From contig NZ_CP120360.1 of the NCBI RefSeq assembly GCF_029510815.1, positions 124,001-188,000 of the forward strand: a DNA stretch of 64,000 nucleotides. Reading direction: 5' to 3'. The position numbers and the translations under genes are program-made. The DNA comes from Janibacter sp. DB-40. GTDB lineage: Bacteria; Actinomycetota; Actinomycetes; Actinomycetales; Dermatophilaceae. This document shows, in pieces, positions 35,587 to 43,618 of the stretch. Positions within the stretch are counted from its first letter, which is position 1, and the number at the start of each line of letters is the position of its first letter. The notes beneath the pieces are model-generated. The model worked only from the letters and a program-made list of their open reading frames with translations. It did not search any database and was not told the origin of the DNA.

Positions 35587-36837
35587 ATGACCACGACATC
35601 CACCCGCCCGGACGTCACGAGGCTGCTCGCACGCTTCCGTGACGTCCGCAGCCGTACCGATCGCCTGACCCGGGACCTGAGCCCCGAGGACCAGACGCCG
35701 CAGTCGATGATGCAGGCCAGCCCGGCCAAGTGGCACCGGGCCCACACCACCTGGTTCTTCGAGGAGTTCGTCCTCGGCAGCGACCCCGGGTACCGGCCGC
35801 GCGACCCGGCCTTCCGGTACCTCTTCAACAGCTACTACGAGGCCGTCGGGGAGCGACACCCGCGAGCCGCCCGCGGCCAGGTGACCCGCCCCGGGATCGA
35901 CGAGGTCGCCGCCTACCGCGAGGACGTCGAGCGGCAGGTCGCCGACCGGCTCGCCGCGGGTAGCCTCGACGACGCGGCGCTCGACCTCGTGGAGCTGGGC
36001 TGCCACCACGAGGAGCAGCACCAGGAGCTGCTGCTGATGGACCTCAAGCACCTCCTGTCCGGCAACGTCCTGCAGCCGTCCTACGTCGACCGGGCGCCCG
36101 ATCTGGACCCCGGCGCCGGACCCGACCCCCTTCGCTGGACGCACCTCCCCGGAGGGCTCACCCAGGTCGGCGACGACGGCCGCGGGTTCGCCTTCGACAA
36201 CGAGCGCCCCCGCCACCGGGTGTGGCTGGAGGACGTGGAGGTCGCCGGCAGGCAGGTCACCAACGCCGAGTGGATGGAGTTCATCGCCGACGGTGGCTAC
36301 GGCGATCCCCAGCTGTGGCTGTCGGACGGGTGGGCGACGCTGCAGGCGACCGGCTGGGACGCCCCCGGCTACTGGCGCCGGGACGAGGACGAGGGGTGGA
36401 CGACGTTCACCCTCTCGGGTCGCCGGCCCGTCGTCGCGGCCGAGCCGGTCTGCCACATCTCGTACTTCGAGGCCGACGCCTTCGCGCGGTGGGCCGGGTA
36501 CCGCCTGCCCACCGAGCAGGAGTGGGAGGCCTTCGCCGCCAGCGGCGACGAGGTGCGCGGCGAGCTGCTCGACCCCGAGCGGTGCCACCCGGCGCCTGCC
36601 CGCGAGATCACGCTCGGCAACGTGTGGGAGTGGACGGCCAGCGCCTACCTGCCCTATCCCGGCTTCGAGACGGCACCCGGCGCGGTTGGCGAGTACAACG
36701 GCAAGTTCATGAACGACCAGCACGTGCTGCGCGGTGCGTGCGCCATCACGCCGCTGGAGCACCCGCGGATCACGTACCGCAACTTCTTCCCGGCGGACTC
36801 GCGCTGGGTCTTCTCCGGTCTGCGGCTCGCCCGGTGA
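35587..36837 (+). CDS. egtB: Ergothioneine biosynthesis sulfoxide synthase EgtB
   Basis: A 416-residue non-heme iron enzyme that joins hercynine to a cysteine donor with O2. The N-terminal DinB_2 domain has the iron-ligand set: His at about 50 (KWHRAH) and His-x3-His-x-Glu at 141-147 (HEEQHQE). The C-terminal two thirds is the formylglycine-generating-enzyme-like domain, with YRLPTEQEWEAFAA and NVWEWTASAYLPYP. A GGAGG site five bases upstream of ATG 35587 decides the start over ATG 35575, which it overlaps. egtD follows with a four-base overlap. No egtA, egtC or egtE is in the window. Confidence 0.93.
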   Translation: MTTTSTRPDVTRLLARFRDVRSRTDRLTRDLSPEDQTPQSMMQASPAKWHRAHTTWFFEEFVLGSDPGYRPRDPAFRYLFNSYYEAVGERHPRAARGQVTRPGIDEVAAYREDVERQVADRLAAGSLDDAALDLVELGCHHEEQHQELLLMDLKHLLSGNVLQPSYVDRAPDLDPGAGPDPLRWTHLPGGLTQVGDDGRGFAFDNERPRHRVWLEDVEVAGRQVTNAEWMEFIADGGYGDPQLWLSDGWATLQATGWDAPGYWRRDEDEGWTTFTLSGRRPVVAAEPVCHISYFEADAFARWAGYRLPTEQEWEAFAASGDEVRGELLDPERCHPAPAREITLGNVWEWTASAYLPYPGFETAPGAVGEYNGKFMNDQHVLRGACAITPLEHPRITYRNFFPADSRWVFSGLRLAR

Positions 36838-37769
36838 GCCGGGAGCAGCTCGAGGCCGACTTGCGCGCCGGCCTGTGGTCGCCGCCGCCGTCGCTGCCGC
36901 CGCGGTGGTTCTACGACGAGCGCGGCAGCCGCCTCTTCGACGAGATCACCGGCCTGCCGGAGTACTACCCCACCCGGGCCGAGCACGAGATCCTGGCGCG
37001 TCGCAGCGCGGAGATCATCGAGATCACCGGTGCCAGCGCCGTCGACGAGCTCGGTGCCGGCTCCTCGACGAAGACCCGGGTCCTCCTCGATGCGCTGACC
37101 ACCGGTGACCGGCAGGCGGTGTACGCACCGCTGGACATCAGCGGAGAGGTGCTCCTGGAGGCCGCCGACCGGTTGCGAGCGGAGTACCCGACGCTCACCG
37201 TCGCGCCGGCAGTGGCCGACTTCCACCACCTGCCCTCGCTCGCCGGGGAGCCGGGCAGACGTCTGCTGCTCTTCCTCGGCGGGACCATCGGCAACTTCAC
37301 CGATCCCGAGCGCTCGGACTTCCTGGCGATGGTGCGCGGCGCGCTCGTCCCGGGGGACCATTTCCTCCTCGGCGCGGATCTGGTGAAGGACCCGGCTCGG
37401 TTGGTCGCCGCCTACGACGACGCCGCCGGCGTCACCGCGCAGTTCAACCTCAACCTCATCGACGTCATCAACCGGGAGGCCCCGGTCACCGGGCTGCACC
37501 GGGAGGACTTCGAGCACGTGGCGCTGTGGGACGAGGACGCGCTGCACATCGAGATGCGCCTGCGAGCGGTTCGTGACGTCGAGGCGGACTTCACCGGTAT
37601 CGGCCGGCGGTGGCGGCTTGCGGAGGGGGAGCACCTGCGGACCGAGATCTCCCGCAAGTTCCACCTCGATGCGCTGCACGCCGAGTTGGCGGCCCACGGG
37701 TTGGCGACGGTCGCCGGGTGGACCGACGAGGCGGGCGACTTCTCGCTCACTCTCGCCCGCGCCACCTGA
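36834..37769 (+). CDS. egtD: L-histidine N-alpha-methyltransferase EgtD
   Basis: A 311-residue SAM-dependent methyltransferase that trimethylates histidine to hercynine, the first step of ergothioneine formation. The Rossmann region is AVDELGAGSSTKTRVLLDAL, followed by YAPLDISGEVLLEAADRL and LLLFLGGTIGNFTDPE; the family's N-terminal WFYDERGSRLFDEITGLPEYYPTRAE is intact, and the substrate pocket end reads ISRKFHLDALHAEL. The GTG start overlaps the egtB stop (GTGA). It converges with the DUF2126 gene 24 bp away. Confidence 0.95.
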   Translation: MSREQLEADLRAGLWSPPPSLPPRWFYDERGSRLFDEITGLPEYYPTRAEHEILARRSAEIIEITGASAVDELGAGSSTKTRVLLDALTTGDRQAVYAPLDISGEVLLEAADRLRAEYPTLTVAPAVADFHHLPSLAGEPGRRLLLFLGGTIGNFTDPERSDFLAMVRGALVPGDHFLLGADLVKDPARLVAAYDDAAGVTAQFNLNLIDVINREAPVTGLHREDFEHVALWDEDALHIEMRLRAVRDVEADFTGIGRRWRLAEGEHLRTEISRKFHLDALHAELAAHGLATVAGWTDEAGDFSLTLARAT

Positions 37770-37793
37770 GGGCGCGGTGCGCTGGTCGAGGGG

Positions 37794-40700
37794 TCAGGCC
37801 GTGGGCGGGACCGGGCCCTCGGCGCTCGTCTCCACGACGTCGGCACCGGCGGCAGGAGGCATCCCGGCCCCGCCCGCACCGGCCGGCGGCCCGGCGACGT
37901 CGTCCACGGTCCCCGTGGCCCGGTCCGTCCCGGGGAAGCGGCGCAGGTCGAGGGTGACCGGGAAGTCGGTCACGGCCGGGCCCAGGCTCGCGAGCGGGTC
38001 CGGCAGCGCGGCGACGTCGACCGGTCCGGGGGTGTGCCCGCCGACGACGAAGCGCGCCGCACGGCGGGACTCGGCAGCCGCCGCGTTGACGGGGAAGGTG
38101 CTGTAGGAGATCCCTCCCGGGTGGGTCACGTGGTGGGTGAAGCCGCCGAGCGAGCGCCCGGACCACCGGTCGACGAGGTCGAAGACGAGCGGGCCGTGCA
38201 CGCCGATCGTCGGGTGCAGCGCGGACGGCGGCGCCCACGCGCGGAAACGGACCCCGCCGACGAAGGCGCCGGTGCTCCCCTTCGCCCCGACCGGCCCGCC
38301 CCAGCCCTGCTCGGCGACCGGGACCATCGGGACGGGGACGCCGTTGCACGTGAGCACGTGCCGGCCCTCGACGAGGCCGACGGCGCGGACCTGGACCTTC
38401 TCCACGGAGGAGTCGACGTAGCGGGCGGTGCCGGACTGGCTGACCTCCTCACCGAGGACGTGCCACGGCTCGATCGCGCTCCGCAGCTCCAGCTCGACTC
38501 CGCCGACGACCGTGTCCCCGAGCCGCGGGAAGCGGAACTCCAGGAAGGAGTCGAACCACTCCGGGTCGAGCTGTCCCACGCCCTGCGACCCCAGGTAGCG
38601 GTTGACGTCGTCGAGGACGTCCCGCAGGTCGGCGGCGACGAAGGCCGGCAGCAGGTACCGGTCGTGCAGGCGGGTGCCCCAGTGCACGAGCGGGGCGGAG
38701 TAGGGCTCGTCCCAGAACTTCGCGACGAGGGAGCGCACGAGCAGCGCCTGCAGCAACGCCATCCGCGGGTGCGGGGGCATCTCGAAGCCGCGCATCTCGA
38801 GCAGCCCGAGGCGCCCCCGCTCGCTGCCGGGGGCGAAGAGCTTGTCGATGCAGAACTCCGCGCGGTGGGTGTTGCCGGTGACGTCGGTGAGCAGGTGCCG
38901 CAGCAGGCGGTCGACGAGCCACGGCCGGGTGTGCCGCCTGACGTGGTGGTCCTCGGTCAGCGGCTCGGTGATGTCCTGCGCGTCGTGCTCCATCGCCAGG
39001 ACGTGGTCCATCTGGGCGAAGGCGATCTCGAGCTCGTAGAGCGTGTCCGAGCGGCCCTCGTCCACGCGCGGTGCCTGCGACGTCGGCCCGATGAAGCGCC
39101 CGGAGAAGAGGTAGCTCAGCGCCGGGTGGTGCTGCCAGTAGGTCACGAGCGAGCGCAGCAGGTCGGGGCGGCGCAGCAGCGGGCTGTCGGCGGGGGTGCG
39201 GCCGCCGAGGGTCAGGTGGTTGCCGCCGCCGGTGCCGGTGTGCGAGCCGTCGAGCTCGAACTTCTCGCTCGCCAGGTGGATCTGGCGGGCGTGCTCGTGC
39301 ACGGACTCGGTCTGCTCCACCAGCTCGGCCCACGAGGAGGTGGGGGAGACGTTGACCTCGATGACGCCGGGGTCGGGCGTGACGGACATGGTGCGCACCC
39401 GCTCGTCACCGGGAGGGGGGTAGCCCTCGAGGACGACCGGCTGCCCGACCTCGGCCGCGGCGCCCTCGACGGCCGCGATGAGCCCGACGGCGTCCTCGAG
39501 GTCCTCGAGCGGGGGCAGGAAGACGAAGAGGTGACCGTCGCGGTGCTCCACGGCCAGCGCGGTCCGCGGCGCCTCCTCGATCGGGATCACCTGTGCGGGA
39601 GCTCGCAACTGCCCAGGCTCCTGCGCAGTGGCCGCCCCCTCACCCTGCAACTGCCTAGGCTCCTGCGCGGTGGCTGCCCCCTCACCCTGCAACTGCTTAG
39701 GCTCTTGCGAATTGAAGGCCCTGTCGCCGTGCAACTGCCTAGGCTCCTGCGAAGGGGGGTCGGCGGCGGGCAGCGCTCCGCGCGGGGCGAAGGGGGACCG
39801 CTCCGGCGTGGTCGGCCCCTCACCCCACGCGATGGAGCCGAGCGGCAGGCGCAGACCGGCCGGCGAGTCGCCGGGGACGAGGGCGAGGAAGCCGCGACGG
39901 GTCCGCCACGTCGTCGTCGCCCAGCCCTCGCCGTCGGGGGCGGGGAAGACCGGCAGCACCCACGCGGCCGGCGTGTCCGCGTCGACGGACTCGTCCACCC
40001 CGGCCACGTGGGCCGCCCGGGCCCGCTCGTCGGCCAGCTCCGGGGAGTCCGGGGTCAGGTCGCCCGCGGTGGGCCGCTCGCCCGCCGGCAGACGAGCCTC
40101 CGTGACGAGCCGCTGAAGCGGGTCCTCGACGGCCGCGGCGAGGTGCGCGACGTCGATCCCGAGCCGGCGGGAGATCGCGACGGCGAGGTCGCGGGCGGCG
40201 CCGACGGCCTCCGGCGATCCGGAGTCGAGGCGCTCCTCGCCCCACGGGTCGTCGAGGAGGTCGGGGTCGCTCCACAGCGGCTGCCCGTCGGTGCGGTCGG
40301 CGAGCATGATCTGCCAGCGGGGCAGGGGCTCACCCGGGTACCACTTGCCCTGGCCGTGGTGACGCAGCGTGCCGGGACCGGACAGCCGCCGCGCGAGCGC
40401 CATGGCCAGGGCGCGCTTCTGCTCGCCGTCGGCCGCGGTGTGCCACTGCGGGTCGGTCGTGCCCCCGGCCGCGACGAAGGTCGGCTCGCCGCCCATGGTC
40501 AGGCGGACGTCCCCCTTCGCCAGCAGGTCGTCGACCGCCTCGCCGACGGCGGTGATCCGGGACCACTGCCCGTCGTCGACCGGTTTGGTGACGCGGGGGT
40601 CCTCGGCCAGGCGGGTGACGGTGTTGGCGAAGTCGAAGTCGACGCCGACGGGGCCGGTGGCACCGCTGATCGGGGCGGCGGAGGAGGGGTGCGGGGTGCA

Positions 40701-41543
40701 CGAGAGGGGGATGTGCCCCTCGCCGCAGAGCAGCCCGGACGTCGCGTCGAGGCCGACCCAACCCGCGCCGGGGACGTAGACCTCGGCCCACGCGTGCAGA
40801 TCGGTGAAGTCCTCCTCCGGCCCGCTGGGGCCGTCGACCGCGGCCTGGTCGGTGCTCAGCTGCACGAGGTACCCGGAGACGAAGCGGGCGGCCAGCCCGA
40901 GGTGGCGCAGCGCCGCGACGAGCAGCCAGGCGCTGTCGCGGCACGAGCCGATGCCGCGGTCGAGGGTGTGGGCGGGCGTCTGCACGCCGGCCTCGAGGCG
41001 GACCGTGTAGTCGACGCTCTCGCGGATGGCGCGGTTGAGGCCGACGAGGAAGCCGACGATCGGGGTGCCGGTGCCCACGGCCGCGTCCCGGGGGGCGGTG
41101 AGCAGCGAGGGCAGCCGCTCCTCGAGCCAGGCGACGACGTCGGGGGATGTCGCGGCGTCCCCACGACCCCCTTCGTCGCCCACGGGGTGGAGGTACGGGG
41201 CGAGGTCGCCGCGCAGCTGCTCCGGGTAGGCGAAGGGGAAGGTGGCCGCCCAGTCCTCGACGAAGAAGTCGAAGGGGTTGATGACCGTCATGTCCGCGAG
41301 CAGGTCGACGGTGACCTCGAGGTGGTCGACCTTGTCCGGGAAGACGACGCGCGCCAGCCAGTTGCCGAAGGGGTCCTGCTGCCAGTTGACGAAGTGGTTC
41401 TCCGGCTCGATCCGCAGGGAGTAGCTCGGGATCGGCGTGCGCGAGTGCGGCGCCGGGCGCAGCCGGATCGTGTGCGGATAGACCTGCACGGGCTCGCTGA
41501 AGCGATAACTCGTGCGGTGCTCGAGGGCCACGCGGATGGTCAC
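37794..41543 (-). CDS. Transglutaminase-like/DUF2126 protein with in-frame repeat array
   Basis: A 1249-residue protein. Residues ~1-310 form a bacterial transglutaminase: an N-terminal beta domain (VTIRVALEHRTSYRFSEPVQVYPHTIRLRP), the catalytic Cys in GSCRDSAWLLVAALRHLG, His in DLHAWAEVYVPGAGWVGLDATSG, and its Asp. The remainder is DUF2126, with LTMGGEPTFVA, LGGRTPADSPLLRRPDLLRSL and NTHRAEFCIDKLF. Such transglutaminase-DUF2126 fusions are usual and often sit with a DUF403/ATP-grasp pair, absent here. Unusual is an insert at about residues 598-647 encoding four QEPxQL-centred units of 14 residues, in DUF2126 between SIAWGE and RTALAVEHRDGHLFVFLPP. GTG 41543 is the natural start; longer frames are not conserved. 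Confidence 0.88.
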   Translation of the reverse strand: MTIRVALEHRTSYRFSEPVQVYPHTIRLRPAPHSRTPIPSYSLRIEPENHFVNWQQDPFGNWLARVVFPDKVDHLEVTVDLLADMTVINPFDFFVEDWAATFPFAYPEQLRGDLAPYLHPVGDEGGRGDAATSPDVVAWLEERLPSLLTAPRDAAVGTGTPIVGFLVGLNRAIRESVDYTVRLEAGVQTPAHTLDRGIGSCRDSAWLLVAALRHLGLAARFVSGYLVQLSTDQAAVDGPSGPEEDFTDLHAWAEVYVPGAGWVGLDATSGLLCGEGHIPLSCTPHPSSAAPISGATGPVGVDFDFANTVTRLAEDPRVTKPVDDGQWSRITAVGEAVDDLLAKGDVRLTMGGEPTFVAAGGTTDPQWHTAADGEQKRALAMALARRLSGPGTLRHHGQGKWYPGEPLPRWQIMLADRTDGQPLWSDPDLLDDPWGEERLDSGSPEAVGAARDLAVAISRRLGIDVAHLAAAVEDPLQRLVTEARLPAGERPTAGDLTPDSPELADERARAAHVAGVDESVDADTPAAWVLPVFPAPDGEGWATTTWRTRRGFLALVPGDSPAGLRLPLGSIAWGEGPTTPERSPFAPRGALPAADPPSQEPRQLHGDRAFNSQEPKQLQGEGAATAQEPRQLQGEGAATAQEPGQLRAPAQVIPIEEAPRTALAVEHRDGHLFVFLPPLEDLEDAVGLIAAVEGAAAEVGQPVVLEGYPPPGDERVRTMSVTPDPGVIEVNVSPTSSWAELVEQTESVHEHARQIHLASEKFELDGSHTGTGGGNHLTLGGRTPADSPLLRRPDLLRSLVTYWQHHPALSYLFSGRFIGPTSQAPRVDEGRSDTLYELEIAFAQMDHVLAMEHDAQDITEPLTEDHHVRRHTRPWLVDRLLRHLLTDVTGNTHRAEFCIDKLFAPGSERGRLGLLEMRGFEMPPHPRMALLQALLVRSLVAKFWDEPYSAPLVHWGTRLHDRYLLPAFVAADLRDVLDDVNRYLGSQGVGQLDPEWFDSFLEFRFPRLGDTVVGGVELELRSAIEPWHVLGEEVSQSGTARYVDSSVEKVQVRAVGLVEGRHVLTCNGVPVPMVPVAEQGWGGPVGAKGSTGAFVGGVRFRAWAPPSALHPTIGVHGPLVFDLVDRWSGRSLGGFTHHVTHPGGISYSTFPVNAAAAESRRAARFVVGGHTPGPVDVAALPDPLASLGPAVTDFPVTLDLRRFPGTDRATGTVDDVAGPPAGAGGAGMPPAAGADVVETSAEGPVPPTA
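39604..39751 (+). repeat. Array D: four dyad elements, 42-bp period, inside DUF2126 gene
   Basis: Copies lie at 39604-39625, 39646-39667, 39688-39709 and 39730-39751, exactly 42 bp apart, which is 14 codons. Three have the fully palindromic centre CCTAGG or a CCCAGG variant, and one has CTTAGG. Spacers of copies 1 and 2 share GTGGCYGCCCCCTCACCC, so units duplicated with their spacer. The host gene is on the other strand and stays in frame. Confidence 0.92.
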
Positions 41544-41612
41544 CCGCCCACTGTAGGCGCGGGTGGGGTGCCGGATGACGGGACGAGGAGCCCTGTCGGC
41601 GACAATGCGGGG

Positions 41613-42785
41613 ATGACCGCTGTCCCGACCACGCCCGTCTGGCGCCTGCCCGGGATGCCGGTCCTGCTCGTGGCCACGGTGGCCGGCTTCAGCGGTTTCT
41701 CCGCCCTCATGCCGGTCGCGCCGCTCTGGGCCGCCCAGGGCGGCGCGGACTCGGCGGGTGTCGGGGCCGTCAACGGCGTCCTCATGCTCTTCACGGTGCT
41801 CACCCAGCCCTTCGTCCCCGTGGCGGTGCGACGGTGGGGGTGGGGCCCGGTCATGGCCGCCGGTCAGCTGCTGCTCGGCCTGCCCGCGCTGCTCCACCTC
41901 GTCGCCGACGAGCTGTCGTGGGTCCTCCTCCTCGCGGCCGTGCGCGGCCTGGGCTTCGGGGTCCTCACCGTCACCGGCAGCGCCGCGGTGGCGAATCTCG
42001 TCGACCCCCGCCGGCGCGGTCAGGCGGTGGGCGTCTACGGGCTGGCCATCGCGGCCCCGCAGGTGGTCTTCATGCCGATCGGCCCGTGGCTGGCGCAGGA
42101 GATCGGCTTCTGGCTGGTCTTCGCGGCCGGGGCGCTGCCGGTCGTCGGCGCCGTCCCCGCGTGGCTCGCCGGCCGGTCCCTCGTCGTCGAGCCCGACGAC
42201 TCGCCCGTGACGCACTCGCGGGCGCAGGTCTACCGCTCGCTCGTGCGCGCGATGCTCCTGCTGCTGGGCGTCACCCTCGCCGGCGGCGCGCTCATCACCT
42301 TCTCCAGCGACCTCGCCGGTGCGGCCTGGCTCGCGACCGTGGCGCTGCTCGTGCTCACCGGCGCCGCCGCCGTGACCCGGTGGAAGATGGGCGCGCTCGC
42401 CGACATCTACGGGACCCGCCCCTTCCTGTGGCCGCTCGTGCTCGTCACGAGCACGGGGCTCGTCCTCGTCGCGGTGTCCCTCACCCGGGACGGGGCAGCG
42501 GCCGCGGTCCTGCTCCTGCTCGGCGTCCTGTGCGTCGGCATCTCCTACGGCGCGCTGCAGAACCTCACCCTGCTCCTCGCCTTCGCCTCCGTCTCCCGGC
42601 GTGACTACGGCACGGCGAGCGCGGTGTGGAACGTCGGCTTCGACGCCGGCACCGGCCTCGGCTCGGTCCTCGTCGGTGCGATCGCCGCCGGGGCGTCGCT
42701 CACGGAGGCGCTGCTCGTGGCGGCGGTGCTCTCGCTGGCCACCCTGCCCCTGGCGCTGGTGCGGGGACGCCCCGCAACTGCTTAG
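41613..42785 (+). CDS. Major facilitator superfamily transporter
   Basis: A 390-residue transporter with about 12 hydrophobic segments, opening VWRLPGMPVLLVATVAGFSGFSALMPVAPLW. The MFS loop pattern is represented by the cytoplasmic RRWGWGPVMAAGQ and DPRRRGQAVGVYGLAIAAPQVVF, and VSRRDYGTASAVWNVGFDAGTGLG in the second half. The substrate is unknown. It is divergent from the DUF2126 gene, 69 bp away. Its last codons are GCA ACT GCT TAG, i.e. the stop codon is the TAG at the centre of the first dyad element of array E; the native C-terminus may have been shortened by arrival of the array. Confidence 0.85.
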   Translation: MTAVPTTPVWRLPGMPVLLVATVAGFSGFSALMPVAPLWAAQGGADSAGVGAVNGVLMLFTVLTQPFVPVAVRRWGWGPVMAAGQLLLGLPALLHLVADELSWVLLLAAVRGLGFGVLTVTGSAAVANLVDPRRRGQAVGVYGLAIAAPQVVFMPIGPWLAQEIGFWLVFAAGALPVVGAVPAWLAGRSLVVEPDDSPVTHSRAQVYRSLVRAMLLLLGVTLAGGALITFSSDLAGAAWLATVALLVLTGAAAVTRWKMGALADIYGTRPFLWPLVLVTSTGLVLVAVSLTRDGAAAAVLLLLGVLCVGISYGALQNLTLLLAFASVSRRDYGTASAVWNVGFDAGTGLGSVLVGAIAAGASLTEALLVAAVLSLATLPLALVRGRPATA

Positions 42786-42855
42786 GCTCCTGCGCGTCCG
42801 GTCGCAACTGCTTAGGCTCCTGCGAGGTCCGGGCGCAACTGCTTAGGCTCCTGCG
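42773..42855 (+). repeat. Array E: three dyad elements, 30-31-bp period
   Basis: Copies lie at 42773-42794, 42803-42824 and 42834-42855. The first overlaps the end of the MFS gene and supplies its stop. The array is followed at once by a GAAGGGGG hairpin and sits between convergent genes. Confidence 0.92.
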
Positions 42856-42856
42856 A

Positions 42857-42885
42857 GCGAAGGGGGGGAGTGCCCCCCCCCTTCG
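42857..42885. terminator. GCGAAGGGGG hairpin between convergent genes
   Basis: GCGAAGGGGGGG and CCCCCCCTTCGC pair around AGTG, with an extra C. It lies nine bases before the stop of the convergent pterin dehydratase-VOC gene and directly after array E. Confidence 0.75.
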
Positions 42886-42893
42886 CCACGGGG

Positions 42894-43556
42894 TCAGTTG
42901 TGCGGCTGCCAGGTGCAGACGCACGCCCGGTTGCCGTCGGCGTCCGCGAGGACCCACCAGGCGGGGGCGTACTCGTCGGTGACGAGCCGGCCACCGGCCG
43001 CGACCACCGCGTCGACCCGCTCCTGCGCCGTGTCGTGCGGCACGTACACGTCGAGGTGGAAGGGGCCCCCTTCGCCGGGGTCATCGGTCACCTGGAACCA
43101 GATCTCCGGCATCTGGCCGTCCGGGCTCGGCAGGGAGGTGCTGTCGTGGGGGGCCGGTGCGTGACCGGTCAGGGCCGACCAGAAGTCGCGGATCCTGTCC
43201 GGGTCGGCCGTGTTGATGCCGACGGTCATCGCGGTGGGGACCTGCGGGGCGTGCTCGACCTCGCGGTCGTCCGCGAGCCGGGAGATCACGCCAGCGAGCT
43301 GGATGTCGCGCGAGGTGATCCCGCCCACGTCGTGGCTGACCATCCGCAGGCCGACCCAGCCGTAACGCAGGTCGATGTCGGGGTGGTGGTTGGCCTCGTC
43401 GGCGGCGGTGGCGATCTCGTCGACGAGCCGCAACGACTGGTCGAAGTCCTTGGTGATCAGGCGCGTGCACAGCATCCCGTTCACCTCGCGCCACCCGACG
43501 GGGGCCTGGTCGTTCACCTGCTGGCTGGTCAGGACCTGCTTGGCGTCATCGTTCAT
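42894..43556 (-). CDS. Pterin-4a-carbinolamine dehydratase-VOC fusion
   Basis: A 220-residue protein. Residues 1-~95 resemble 4a-hydroxytetrahydrobiopterin dehydratase, with NHHPDIDLRYGWVGLRMVSHDVGGIT carrying the family's double His and the later His. The rest is a glyoxalase/VOC-type module (MTVGINTADPDRIRDFWSALTGHAP, WFQVTDDPGEGGPFHLDVYVPHDTAQERVDAVVAAGGRLV). Such fusions are seen in actinobacteria; no pterin-dependent hydroxylase is nearby, so a detoxification or ligand-binding role is also possible. ATG 43556 is preferred. Confidence 0.85.
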   Translation of the reverse strand: MNDDAKQVLTSQQVNDQAPVGWREVNGMLCTRLITKDFDQSLRLVDEIATAADEANHHPDIDLRYGWVGLRMVSHDVGGITSRDIQLAGVISRLADDREVEHAPQVPTAMTVGINTADPDRIRDFWSALTGHAPAPHDSTSLPSPDGQMPEIWFQVTDDPGEGGPFHLDVYVPHDTAQERVDAVVAAGGRLVTDEYAPAWWVLADADGNRACVCTWQPHN

Positions 43557-43618
43557 GTGACCCACGTTAGGGCGCTTTCGGGTTCACCCGCACTGGTACG
43601 GCTCGGTAGCCTCGCGGA

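Noticed and set aside
38034..42785. A very long open frame (about 1580 codons) on the + strand
   Set aside because: It is the shadow of the DUF2126 gene caused by high GC at third positions; its translation has no domain sense. Only its 3' part, from 41613, is real (the MFS transporter).
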